Positions 51,501 through 59,746 of a stretch of 64,000 nt of DNA are shown piece by piece; position 1 is the stretch's first letter; each line of letters starts with the position of its first letter. A program made the position numbers and the translations under genes. The notes beneath the pieces were generated by a model. The model searched no databases. It worked only from the letters and a program-made list of their open reading frames with translations, and was not told the origin of the DNA. The stretch lies in contig NC_018020.1 of NCBI RefSeq assembly GCF_000266885.1, positions 2,852,001 to 2,916,000 of the forward strand, read 5' to 3'. This DNA is from Turneriella parva DSM 21527 (GTDB lineage: Bacteria > Spirochaetota > Leptospiria > Turneriellales > Turneriellaceae).

Positions 51501-54500
51501 TAGTCGGTTTGTTGATGCCATGGCTACCCACCTCTGCGTCGGTCTCGTCATAGGTGAAAGTTGTGACCGAATCAGGTCGGGTGATTTTCGACATGCGGCC
51601 AAATGACGCGCTATATTCAAAACTCGTCGTTTTGCCTGCGCGGGTCTCGCTTGCAAGTTGTCCGAAACTTGCCGAACCCGGAACATTGTAATAAGTAAAA
51701 TCCGTCCGTCCCGAAATGGGGTCGTCTACGAAAGCCTGTATGCCGGATATGCTCACATAACCGATAGTTGTGATTCCCTGCGGTGCAGTCACGGCAGCCA
51801 AGCGACCACGACCGTCGTAGATGTAATCTATCCGCGTAGCCTCTGGCGCACCATAGCTTTCCACTGTGAATGCAGCTTTGCCATGAATGTTATTACACGC
51901 CTGTTGCTGCTTGCCATCGGTATCGGTGGCAACAGTGCATGATACTATGCCTGCCGGTAAGCCCGTTGTTTGAAAAACTGTGCTTGTCGTTTTACCATCG
52001 AAAGATTGTGCCTGTACAACGCGACCGTAAATGTCGTAAGTTCTTGTGCTCCATTGGCTTGCGCTACCACTCGTGGCGTCAAATGGCTGCGAAATTGCAA
52101 CTGCGCGACCACGGCTATCGTACTTGTGCTCGATCGCCATCTGCTTTTCGACGCCATTTACTAGCTCTGGGTATTCTTCGCGATAAGTCCTCCCCATCGC
52201 GTCTTTGAAATTCTTTGTGCATCGGCTCTGCGTAAAAGCCGCACCAAAGTGTGTGCAGCTTTCTCCCCAGATCGGCGAGGCGCCGGCAGCGGCACGATGG
52301 GAAGAATTTTTTGCAAGCGTGGTTGAACCGTTTTCAACGGTGACTTGGGTAACAAAACCTGTAGCGTCCAGATTGGTGGTAATTGTAGTTCCCTCATCGA
52401 CGATAGTTTCCAGGATTTTCTTTCCATATCTTGGGTCATACGCCGCCGTTACGGTTGATGATTTACCCGCATGACTTTTCGTCACACTTACCGGAAATTG
52501 GTTGTAATCTGGGTCATAAACGATAGTGTTTAAAAATCCTCGGGCATCTAGATGCGTCAAAATATTTCCAGCTGTATCGTAAGTATATTGCTCAGCAAGC
52601 CAGACGCCGACACCGTCACCGGTCAAAACATAGTTTTCCCGCTTTGTCGGCAGATGTCTTGACCCAATCGTTCCCAAAGCGCCGCCGTCATAGGAGATAC
52701 GGCTTTCAGAAATAAAATCATTGTCCCCGGTCGCGCATTCCGTCGCCGTGTAGCAGGTTTTTTCAGAATAAGCGACACCCAGCGCCCGATTAGTCGCGGT
52801 GTTCTCATTAATGTACTGAATGAATTTGTAAACGGTGCGCGTGGTACCATTCGCGGTAACCCCAGTCTTCATAATCAACGGACTGCCGTATATATCTTGA
52901 CTCAGAACTTCCTGAAACTTGCGGCCTATCAATATGCCATTTTCATAAGAACGTGTTTCTGATTCACCCGTTGCGCGAATTTGGCGGGGCGATGAAGGCG
53001 TTGGGTCATTTGCCGCATTGGTGGAACAGCCAACCTCTGAACAATAATACTGTTGCAATGTCGTAGGCGAGTATTGTTCCGAAACCAGCGTGTTATCGGC
53101 TAAATAGCTTCGACTGACAGACATATACCCCTGGAAAGGTTTGTCTTGCCGGTAAGTATCGATCTTGTAATTCCCGCTATTTACATCCCTCGTGACGATC
53201 TTCTCAAATCCTAAGGACGCCCTCTCCGCAACCGTACCCGTCGCCACGCGCCCGTTGTAGTATTCATACCGCGTCGTGAAACTATCTACCACACCATCGC
53301 CCGTCAGGTCACGGTCGCCAGTCGTCGTAACTTCGGTCACGAGATAGCGGGGTGAAGAGTTGGGTAGGCCTGCACTGGTCCCCAAGGCTTCGCCTTGTGG
53401 CCCAGTGCAGGCGGTGGTACAGATGGCTTTGGGGAGCTTGGTCGCGGTCTTGTATTGGATTATGATTTTGGTGCCTGTTGGGCTCAAAATTTCTTGCAGA
53501 AGCGATTTGCCTATTTTTTTTCGATTTGCCACAGCAGCGATCGCAATATTGCCAGGCAAATCACGAGAGCTAATCATGTAGTCAGGGACATAATCGCCAT
53601 TGAAGTCCACGAAGTCGCCGTAAGGCGCCGAAACACCCCAATAGTTGTGAATCCATGAAGTCACATAATCTGACGATGAAGTCCAGCCAGCGTTTGTATT
53701 GATCCAAGCTGCTACCGTGTTGTTTCCGGGCAAATCGCTGAAGCTCAAGACATAGTCCACTCGACCATCACCATTGATATCTATATATTCCCCACTATTG
53801 CCACCACCCCAAGCCGCCGTACTCTGATGACACCAGGTTGCACATTCCCATGCCCAGTAATAATGAGTCCATGAAGCCCTGAATGCAGTATTTTCACGCC
53901 ACCCGCGGCCGGTGTTCAACCATGTTGTTTGGCTGTGGTTATTAGCCAAGTCACGAAAACTTGCAACATAATCGGGTAACCCATCACCATTGACATCAAG
54001 ATAGTCGCCAGTTGTACCGTTAGTTACACCCCAATAATGTCGAATCCAAGGCGGTGTAAATTCCGCTGTCTCTAACCAGCCGCTGCCTGTGTTTATGTAT
54101 GCAAGTCGCGATACGTTCCCTGCCAGATCGCGAGAACTGGCAATGAAATCCGGCAAACCATCGGCGTTTACATCAATATAATCACCAAATCGACCGTTGA
54201 TTGTGCCGGTTATCTGTAGCCAAGGGCCCCCCGGTGAGTTGATGGTGGTCGTTCTTCCCCAGTAATTCTGTATCCAACCGGGTGCGAAGCGTGAATCTAA
54301 CACCCAGCCATGACCATTGTTTCTGTACGCTGCTGTATAATTCTGTCCAGCCAAATCACGGAAGCTGACCACGTAATCTGTCAGACCATCACCATCAAAA
54401 TCTAAATAATCGCCCTGAACTCCGTTTTCGACTCCCCAGTATGCATGAACCCAGAGTGGTGTATACTCCGCCTTAAGCTGCCAGCCGTTTCTGGTATTGA

Positions 54501-55869
54501 TATAGGCAATCTTCGAGACATTCCCGGCTAAATCTCGTGAACTAACTACGTAGTCTATCAGCCCGTCGCCAGTAATATCCACGTAGTGCCCGTAGCGGCC
54601 GTTGGTAACTCCCCAAAAATGTTGAATCCACTGGGGGGTATATCGGGCATCTTGAACCCAGCCATGACCTGTGTTTCGGTAGGCCACCTGGTAATTATTT
54701 CCCGGCAGATCACGAAAACTCAATAGGAAATCGACTAAGCCATCACCATCAAAATCCACATAGTCACCCTGTACCCCGTTGCTAACCCCCCAGTAATGTT
54801 GAACCCAAGGCGGACTATACTGCGAGCTGGTCTCAAACCCTTGAGATTCTTGCAGCCAACGTAACTGCGTTGTCGAAACCTGATTGCCAGCCGTCACAGA
54901 CCAGCTAGCAAGCTCGCTCGAGGTATTGCTGTGGTTCGTATCATATCCCAACTCATACCTTCTCACCTGCACGGTCCAACTGAAAATCCACCAGATCGGC
55001 TGCTCTGCGTCGACTAAGACTTCGCGCAGGCGCCAATTGGTTTGCACGAACGACGAAGACGCGTAGCTGATCTCTTTGTCGGGGCGGCTGCTTTCGTCAT
55101 ACGCGAATGTGATCGTGTAATACTTCGACGCACCCGGCCCATAGGTGTAGCGAATGCGCTTCGGGTAAATCTGCCCGGCGTTCTGGTAATATTCCACTTC
55201 GTAATAATTGCCGTTGAGGTCTGTCACGCGCGTTAACGCCCATTGGCGCACGGCACCCGAATGAAGCGGATTTCCCGCCGCATCGATTGCCAGCGCGCGA
55301 GATTGACTATTCGCGCCATACGAATAGACGACGCCGCTGCGATCGGTCACACGCCACTGGCATGGTTCGACGGGGCTCACCACAGGCGGCTCCACCTGCC
55401 CTGAGCCTGTCGAAGGGCCGCAGCGATTGCTGACGGTCAGCGCCTGACCATCATTACCCAACGGCTCATACTTCGACCACGTTTCATTCTCAGCATGGTA
55501 CACACCTCCCCCACTCGTGGGGGAGGTCGGGAGGGGGACAAGCCGCCCTTCAGGCCCGACATAAGTATCTTGCCCATCGTAGTTGATGCCGCGTCCATAG
55601 CTGATGCGCGTAATTGCGGGCAAGCCCTGCAGACTAAAACCAACACCCACTATTCCATTACCAGCATTCGAATTGTAAGTGAGCGCCAGCTGCGGCTGCA
55701 CGCCATTGCGCCCCACGGGTATTTCAATCGGCAATGTCTCAGAAAAACTACCGTCTGGGTTAACGCCGGCATGAACCGGCATGATAGACATGAACAGAAT
55801 AAACAGCAGCAAGCAGCGCATGCAAAGCATCGTGCTGCTAATACTAGAAAAGACAACCTTTGCTGCCAT
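48580..55869 (-). CDS. full-length SpvB/Tc-type RHS toxin with VCBS repeats (RHS2)
   Basis: About 2429 residues. In order: a signal peptide (MAAKVVFSSISSTMLCMRCLL..., start at 55869 with AAAGGA before it); an SpvB-like domain; seven VCBS-like repeats of about 62 residues (DFDGDGLVD type); a TcdB-middle-like region; YD/RHS repeats; an internal transmembrane pair; the core motif YYNARYYSAELGVF; and a Gly/Ala-rich hydrophobic stretch. The tip (about the last 75 residues, HVLGRMESRGVNSAMV..., STVIRG) resembles DUF4258-like RNase tips. Two palindromic repeats have been absorbed in frame near the N-terminus. It is probably a contact or secreted antibacterial or anti-host toxin. Confidence 0.9.
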   Translation of the reverse strand: MAAKVVFSSISSTMLCMRCLLLFILFMSIMPVHAGVNPDGSFSETLPIEIPVGRNGVQPQLALTYNSNAGNGIVGVGFSLQGLPAITRISYGRGINYDGQDTYVGPEGRLVPLPTSPTSGGGVYHAENETWSKYEPLGNDGQALTVSNRCGPSTGSGQVEPPVVSPVEPCQWRVTDRSGVVYSYGANSQSRALAIDAAGNPLHSGAVRQWALTRVTDLNGNYYEVEYYQNAGQIYPKRIRYTYGPGASKYYTITFAYDESSRPDKEISYASSSFVQTNWRLREVLVDAEQPIWWIFSWTVQVRRYELGYDTNHSNTSSELASWSVTAGNQVSTTQLRWLQESQGFETSSQYSPPWVQHYWGVSNGVQGDYVDFDGDGLVDFLLSFRDLPGNNYQVAYRNTGHGWVQDARYTPQWIQHFWGVTNGRYGHYVDITGDGLIDYVVSSRDLAGNVSKIAYINTRNGWQLKAEYTPLWVHAYWGVENGVQGDYLDFDGDGLTDYVVSFRDLAGQNYTAAYRNNGHGWVLDSRFAPGWIQNYWGRTTTINSPGGPWLQITGTINGRFGDYIDVNADGLPDFIASSRDLAGNVSRLAYINTGSGWLETAEFTPPWIRHYWGVTNGTTGDYLDVNGDGLPDYVASFRDLANNHSQTTWLNTGRGWRENTAFRASWTHYYWAWECATWCHQSTAAWGGGNSGEYIDINGDGRVDYVLSFSDLPGNNTVAAWINTNAGWTSSSDYVTSWIHNYWGVSAPYGDFVDFNGDYVPDYMISSRDLPGNIAIAAVANRKKIGKSLLQEILSPTGTKIIIQYKTATKLPKAICTTACTGPQGEALGTSAGLPNSSPRYLVTEVTTTGDRDLTGDGVVDSFTTRYEYYNGRVATGTVAERASLGFEKIVTRDVNSGNYKIDTYRQDKPFQGYMSVSRSYLADNTLVSEQYSPTTLQQYYCSEVGCSTNAANDPTPSSPRQIRATGESETRSYENGILIGRKFQEVLSQDIYGSPLIMKTGVTANGTTRTVYKFIQYINENTATNRALGVAYSEKTCYTATECATGDNDFISESRISYDGGALGTIGSRHLPTKRENYVLTGDGVGVWLAEQYTYDTAGNILTHLDARGFLNTIVYDPDYNQFPVSVTKSHAGKSSTVTAAYDPRYGKKILETIVDEGTTITTNLDATGFVTQVTVENGSTTLAKNSSHRAAAGASPIWGESCTHFGAAFTQSRCTKNFKDAMGRTYREEYPELVNGVEKQMAIEHKYDSRGRAVAISQPFDATSGSASQWSTRTYDIYGRVVQAQSFDGKTTSTVFQTTGLPAGIVSCTVATDTDGKQQQACNNIHGKAAFTVESYGAPEATRIDYIYDGRGRLAAVTAPQGITTIGYVSISGIQAFVDDPISGRTDFTYYNVPGSASFGQLASETRAGKTTSFEYSASFGRMSKITRPDSVTTFTYDETDAEVGSHGINKPTTLIHQVNGYTLRERYRYNAKSDITEMKRWISHATETLCSDPGAMPCFQRYAFSTDNLDRAETITYPDGNTTELTYVGATEHVAEIKHAGLTFATYSNYTYDVMAHIGKVTYGNGLVHDYTYQPATGVMQTVSIGKANQPEKLNLTYAYDASFNISSITDNVIPDLSVTYQYDVLNRIRQSSYGSGKIRDFRFDQDGAGNSKGNLLRKGNRRMTYAVGKTYPVADELYNETTSQWEPHQTMTWSAAGSLLTKGNFSYEYDSNQMMTKAVEANTAETEFVYDHTGQRFLKKHTRDGVTIKTWYVADGLELREKYVGVTSGNPPGIFDSWQATKYIYGQDRKRIASITGNVKTSAISPTPTELFALAEGYSASTFGGMAMKTYYTFYGIYAHENLGRVLRIILLSALALVLLLWLYYNSLSADENFGGAFFRRLIAVSMITVFVSVNCGQNAPPTGVTPGQISTIISELYTGLPAGTVYYSHNHLGSGSLVTDTNGDEIFRITYTEYGEIDLENSGKWNSTTQTLEQNMSDAEILITAVKFTGQEYDPETGFYYYNARYYSAELGVFTTSDTEFDSGSGYGFNRHMYVGGNPIMASDPSGHFVWFIVAAVVIGAIMGGTKGNPFKGENWKNFSGTGALIGALAGLAGALTGGAAAAGLTGLNAAVVGGMAGGAAGGFVGGAGTAWANGASFGDGLLAGFAGGVMGAIVGAAAGAAFYGAGQLFGGSGGGAGAATADAGGRPCPIGQCSWGGEVTATDAGSGMAAAAPAAAPSTAGGASGAAANAAALGGGTGGSYGGAQAATLVSRSNSTSKAPPGKTVYGFDQETGVLYPTQMGRETFASLKDYCWSAPYDSMRGCSEPGITSAPVFPSDWLPFNLKSLFKFGATRGARMVPQAYKFGKHVLGRMESRGVNSAMVDKALRLGKRYYDPKNKTTNFVLSGGFASGKDLLVGVGPTGTISTVIRGSKLVRPRFVPIN
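53210..53265. repeat. 56-bp identity block shared with RHS1
   Basis: This is the partner of 40666-40721. It codes for residues around YYNGRVATGTVAERASLGFE, the first point where RHS1 and RHS2 align. Confidence 0.8.
53460..54850 (-). repeat. seven VCBS-like repeats in RHS2
   Basis: Seven units of about 186 bases each encode W(V/I)xxYWGVxNGxxGDYxDxxGDGxxD...SxRDLxGN. Units 1 and 3 share the ending YRNxGHGW and units 2 and 4 share NVS(K/R)(I/L)AYINT, so a two-unit block was probably duplicated. Unit 4 holds an extra insertion (RTTTINSPGGPW). Confidence 0.82.
55399..55417. repeat. CCCTGAG...CGAAGGG palindromic repeat in RHS2, copy 3
   Basis: Nineteen bases, CCCTGAG to TCGAAGGG, add the residues GPSTGSGQ in frame to the SpvB region of RHS2. 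Relatives are at 20894 and 47500. Confidence 0.75.
55504..55527. repeat. GC-rich palindrome in frame in RHS2
   Basis: ACCTCCCCCAC (55504-55514) and its complement (55517-55527) form an 11-bp stem with a 2-base loop. It adds PTSPTSGGG-type residues to the SpvB domain between GRLVPLP and GVYHAENETW, which normally follow closely. Confidence 0.7.
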
Positions 55870-56103
55870 TTTTTTTCCTTTGGCGAGAATCAGGTTCTGC
55901 GCTGATAGACTTTGAGCCAAATTGCCCCCGGCAAACCGAATGCTCAATCGGCATGCACACACAAATTATTCCGGCAAATCTGCTGGTCGTTTGCGCTATC
56001 CGCTAACAAAACAGGCCGTAAATGAATTCTAGTGCGCCGCGCAAACTAACTGGCGAGCAGTAGTTTCGTTCTCCAGTGTAGCATGCCGGTGTACTTTCCT
56101 CCC

Positions 56104-56129
56104 TTGCCACCGAATTAATTCGGTGGCAA
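56104..56129. promoter_or_regulatory. 26-bp perfect palindrome
   Basis: TTGCCACCGAATT is followed directly by its own complement, without a spacer. It lies 8 bases beyond the stop of the iminopeptidase gene and 235 bases upstream of the RHS2 start, which is divergent to it. It may be a terminator stem or a dimeric-regulator site. Confidence 0.6.
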
Positions 56130-56137
56130 CGGGCAGC

Positions 56138-57079
56138 TCACTTCTTTCGAAATCTATCCGTCGCCTCGATCAGCGCAGAACGGATTCCCGGCTCAAACGC
56201 CGCATGCCCCGATGCCGGCACGATCGTCAGGCGCGCGCGGGGCATTTTTTCTTTGAGATCGAATGCATTTTTGACCGGGCAGACAATATCATATCGGCCG
56301 TGAATAATCTCGGCTGAGATGTTCTGCAGTTTGTGCGCGTTGTTTAGCAGATAGTTATCATCGGGAAAAAAGCAGTTGTGCATGAAGTAGTGGCATTCGA
56401 TGCGCGCGAGCGAGACGGCGATTTCGCCGAACTCGTGGTGCATCGCCTTGTTGGGTTCGAGGCAGATGGTCGCGCCCTCCCACAGGCTCCAGGCGCGCGC
56501 GGCTTCGAGGCGCACCTTCTTGTCGGGCGACGTGAGGCGGCGATAGAACGCCGAGAGCATGTCGTGCCGCTCGTTCTCGGGAATCACCTTCACATAGTCT
56601 TTCCAGTGGTCGGGAAAAATCTGGTGCGCGCCATACTGGTAGAACCAGAGAATCTCTTCGTGTCTGCAGAGAAAGATACCGCGCACGATCAGGTGCAGAA
56701 TGCGTTCGGGGTGGCTGATCGCGTATGCGAGTGCAAGCGTGCTGCCCCATGAGCCTCCGAAAACCAGCCACTTCGAAACTTTGAGTTTCAGGCGAATCAA
56801 CTCGATGTCGGCGATGAGGTCCCAGATTGTGTTCTCGGCAAGTTCAGCGTAGGGTTTACTCTTGCCGGCGCCGCGCTGGTCGAACAGAATGATGCGGTAT
56901 TTTTCGGGGTTAAAGAAACGGCGGTGGTTGGGTGAGATGCCCGCACCCGGGCCGCCGTGCAAGAAGAGGGCGGGTATTCCCTTAGGGTTGCCGCATTCTT
57001 CGACATAGAGCGTGTGCAGTGACGAGACCTTTAGGCTGTATTTTTTGACGCGCGTAATTTCAGGATATAGTTCTCTCAT
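56138..57079 (-). CDS. pip: proline iminopeptidase (alpha/beta hydrolase)
   Basis: An enzyme that removes N-terminal proline from peptides. The 313-residue protein has the family marks HGGPGAG (oxyanion loop), DQRGAGKS, the nucleophile elbow GGSWGS, a late Asp in IIHGRYDIVCP and the His in PASGHAAFEPG. It is of normal length and has no signal peptide. It lies 5 bases after the BtuF-like gene on the same strand, so the two are likely cotranscribed. Confidence 0.93.
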   Translation of the reverse strand: MRELYPEITRVKKYSLKVSSLHTLYVEECGNPKGIPALFLHGGPGAGISPNHRRFFNPEKYRIILFDQRGAGKSKPYAELAENTIWDLIADIELIRLKLKVSKWLVFGGSWGSTLALAYAISHPERILHLIVRGIFLCRHEEILWFYQYGAHQIFPDHWKDYVKVIPENERHDMLSAFYRRLTSPDKKVRLEAARAWSLWEGATICLEPNKAMHHEFGEIAVSLARIECHYFMHNCFFPDDNYLLNNAHKLQNISAEIIHGRYDIVCPVKNAFDLKEKMPRARLTIVPASGHAAFEPGIRSALIEATDRFRKK

Positions 57080-57084
57080 GTTTT

Positions 57085-57882
57085 TTACCTCTGGCGAAGT
57101 TTTGCGGGCAGTTCTTGACCGTGAATTGCCGCGTAGATTCGGTTTATGCCGTCGAGATAGAGCGCAGGGCCTGGCTGCAGAATTTCAGCAGATTCAATCT
57201 CAAAGAGTTTGTCGTTCACAACGGCGGTTACCTTTGCAAGTTCTGGCCGGCTGCGTATCCATTCAAAATCGACCGGTTTACCGCACCATGACCCGATGAT
57301 TACTTCGGGATCATGCTTTTTGACTGCGGCGAGAGTGACGATGCGGTCTTTTGCCATTGCTGCAGAGCGTGCCGCGAAAATATTCTCACCTCCGCAAATT
57401 TCGATGAGTTCAGTAACCCACCTGATCGCACTGATGACGGGTTCGTTCCACTCCTGAAAGAACACGCGCGGGCGTTTGCGGCCCGAGGTGAGGCTTCGAA
57501 TCGCGTCGGCTTTGCGGTGCCAGCGGTTGAGGAGTCTCGCGCCGAGTGCTTCTTTACCGACGAGGCGGGCAACCTGCATGAGGGTGGCGTCGATCTCTTG
57601 CAGCGAGCGCTGGTTAGTGATGAGAACGGTTAATCCTTCTTTGATCAGTTTTGCTGCCAGCTCTGATTGTATGTCAGAAAAGCCGATTACGAGGTCGGGG
57701 GCGAGACCCTTGATCTTGCGTATGTTGCCGGTCAGAAAAGCGCTGACCTTTGGCTTTTCTTTCGGCGCGCGTTCAGGCCGCACGGTGTATGCGCTGATGC
57801 CGACGATTCGCTGCTCTTCGCCGAGCAGGTATAGCCATTCACACGTCTCTTCGGTGAGGCAGACAATTCGCTCAGGACTGGC
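57085..57882 (-). CDS. BtuF-like periplasmic-binding-fold protein without signal peptide
   Basis: A class III substrate-binding-fold protein related to BtuF/FepB (two lobes joined by a long helix): it opens with ERIVCLTEETCEWLYLLGEEQRIVGIS and has KGLAPDLVIGFSD and DPEVIIGSWCG. Family members bind cobalamin, haem or siderophores. The start at MASPERI (57882) overlaps the enzyme I gene end by 11 bases; upstream residues in the frame are shadow sequence. No signal peptide and no adjacent permease, so it may act in the cytoplasm. Confidence 0.82.
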   Translation of the reverse strand, partial: ASPERIVCLTEETCEWLYLLGEEQRIVGISAYTVRPERAPKEKPKVSAFLTGNIRKIKGLAPDLVIGFSDIQSELAAKLIKEGLTVLITNQRSLQEIDATLMQVARLVGKEALGARLLNRWHRKADAIRSLTSGRKRPRVFFQEWNEPVISAIRWVTELIEICGGENIFAARSAAMAKDRIVTLAAVKKHDPEVIIGSWCGKPVDFEWIRSRPELAKVTAVVNDKLFEIESAEILQPGPALYLDGINRIYAAIHGQELPAKLRQR

Positions 57883-59587
57883 CATAGAGAATATCGAGCG
57901 CCAGCGCGCGTGCTTTTTCGACGCGCTCAGCTTCATCGCTGATAGCGAGAATTTTGCGGGCAAAGTCGAGGTGGCCTGCGCCCAGTGCCTGTACCATGTT
58001 GGCGACAATCGGCATGCGGTGCGTCGGCACTGTGAAATGCCGAAAGCCCAGACTCACGAGATACGCGAGGGCCCAGGGCTCACCCGCCACTTCACCGCAG
58101 ATGGTGAGAGGCCGCCTGAGGGTAAGGGCCTTCAGCTGCTTCGCCAGAGCCGCGAAAGCATCGCCCACCAGCGCCCGGTGCAGTGCATCGGCGTTTTCAC
58201 GGCGTTCTGAGGCAAGCGAACTCAAGAGATCTGACGTGCCGACATAAAAGAAGTCGACCTCGTTAACCCAGCGGTAGGCGGCGAGCACGCCTGCGGTATT
58301 TTCGAGCATCGCGCCCAAACGCATTTTGACCGGCTTTTTACCGGCGTTGATTTCAGCGATCTGCGCCTTGATCGCGAAAATTTCGCGCCGCTCTGAAACG
58401 TAGGGCACAAGAACGTTCAGTTGCGCGTTGGTTTCACGCGCCGCGCGCATCAGTGCCGTGAGCTGGCTCGTAAGCACTTTTGGCTCACGCAGCAGAAAGC
58501 GTATGCCGCGCAGCTCGCGATTGGCTTCAATGGCTGCGCTGTTCAGAAAATTTTTATCGTCTGAAAAATCGAAGAGCCTGTAGGTCACTTCGAGCTGCGG
58601 AAAATCACGCATGATGTGTTCGTATTGTTTTTGCAGGGCGCGCGCAGAAGGCAGCTCGCGCGCCTCACTCACCTGGTATTCGGTGCGGTAGAGCCCGATG
58701 CGCTGTTTCTGCGCTGCCACCTGCTGAAGTTCGTTAGTAAAGTGCAGCGTGCCTGAAAAATCGACGTTTGCCCCTTTGCCGAGCTTCGCGCCGAGCGACC
58801 AGCGTTGCGCGCCATCTTCGGGTACACTTTCGATAAAGCGGGCGCTGCGTTTAGGGTGCAGTACAATGTAGCCGATATCTGCATCGAGTAGAAGTGGTGT
58901 TGATTTCTTGAGCCTGAAAAAGCGCGGGTCGTTGACTGAAACGCAGGGTATGCGCATCGCGCGCAGCATCACGAGTTCGTGCGCCGTGTCGCTGGTTTCA
59001 CCGATAATGATGCCACGCGCGCCGGCCCGCTTCAGCGCCAAAACTTCGCTGACCGTGAGCTTCGGGGCAGCGACAATGGTGACTCCCTCGGGTAGCTTCA
59101 GCTCTTGCTGCATGCCCAGAAAAAACTGAATGCGCCGCTTCATGTCGTTCATGTCTTTGAGAAAGTGCCGGTTCTGCGGTTTGCCGTCAAAACGCGAAGG
59201 GGTCGCCTCAAAGCTGAATTGCCGTGAAACCATCGAGATGACGGCGCCCAGCGCGGCGGCAGCGGTGGCACCGGTCTTGAAGATGCGGGTCTTGATTTCG
59301 CCCAGAAAATACGGATCTTCGAGTGTCATTAAATGCGACTCGAGCACGTCGATCGCATCGTCTATGGCGAAGATTTCACCGGGGTTTTTCTTACGGCGGT
59401 CGAGCATCATCTTTTTCTCGCCCGCGAGCTGTAGCTGCGCTGAGCGCAGCGCGCTCTTGAACGTGCGGTATTCGTTTCGGGGGTTAATGTCGCGCCTTTC
59501 GTCTGCGGCGAAGCGCTCGCGTCTGAACTCCGCGGCGAAGCCGCGAATTCTACCCGGAAATATGCTTTTTGCCCTGATATGCCGCAT
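57872..59587 (-). CDS. degenerate PTS enzyme I-like protein
   Basis: A 571-residue protein with the order of PTS enzyme I: N-terminal helical part, phospho-histidine domain and PEP-binding barrel (RTEYQ, FFYVGTSDLLSS, the catalytic-type Cys in ICGEVAG). The active-site His of the GGxxSHxA loop is missing: the loop reads GETSDTAHEL with Asp at residue 200. The barrel motif RTLDIGGDK has become YRLFDFSDDK. It is therefore unlikely to pass phosphate in the normal way and may be a sensor. The true start is uncertain. Confidence 0.8.
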   Translation of the reverse strand: MRHIRAKSIFPGRIRGFAAEFRRERFAADERRDINPRNEYRTFKSALRSAQLQLAGEKKMMLDRRKKNPGEIFAIDDAIDVLESHLMTLEDPYFLGEIKTRIFKTGATAAAALGAVISMVSRQFSFEATPSRFDGKPQNRHFLKDMNDMKRRIQFFLGMQQELKLPEGVTIVAAPKLTVSEVLALKRAGARGIIIGETSDTAHELVMLRAMRIPCVSVNDPRFFRLKKSTPLLLDADIGYIVLHPKRSARFIESVPEDGAQRWSLGAKLGKGANVDFSGTLHFTNELQQVAAQKQRIGLYRTEYQVSEARELPSARALQKQYEHIMRDFPQLEVTYRLFDFSDDKNFLNSAAIEANRELRGIRFLLREPKVLTSQLTALMRAARETNAQLNVLVPYVSERREIFAIKAQIAEINAGKKPVKMRLGAMLENTAGVLAAYRWVNEVDFFYVGTSDLLSSLASERRENADALHRALVGDAFAALAKQLKALTLRRPLTICGEVAGEPWALAYLVSLGFRHFTVPTHRMPIVANMVQALGAGHLDFARKILAISDEAERVEKARALALDILYGQS

Positions 59588-59746
59588 CTGCTGCCGGGCC
59601 CCAACGGCTACACCGCCTGTCCCGCACTCGAATCAGCTCACCTTGGGTAGTTAGTGGTAACGTATAGTAGAAAACGATCGAGTTGCGCCATGCCCCCGGC
59701 GAAAAATCACCTAAAAAAGAGACATATTATTACCGATATTTGAGCT

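Noticed and set aside
53460-54850. CRISPR array suggested by regular spacing of about 186 bases
   Set aside because: The units are coding, diverged at the DNA level and encode VCBS-type protein repeats.
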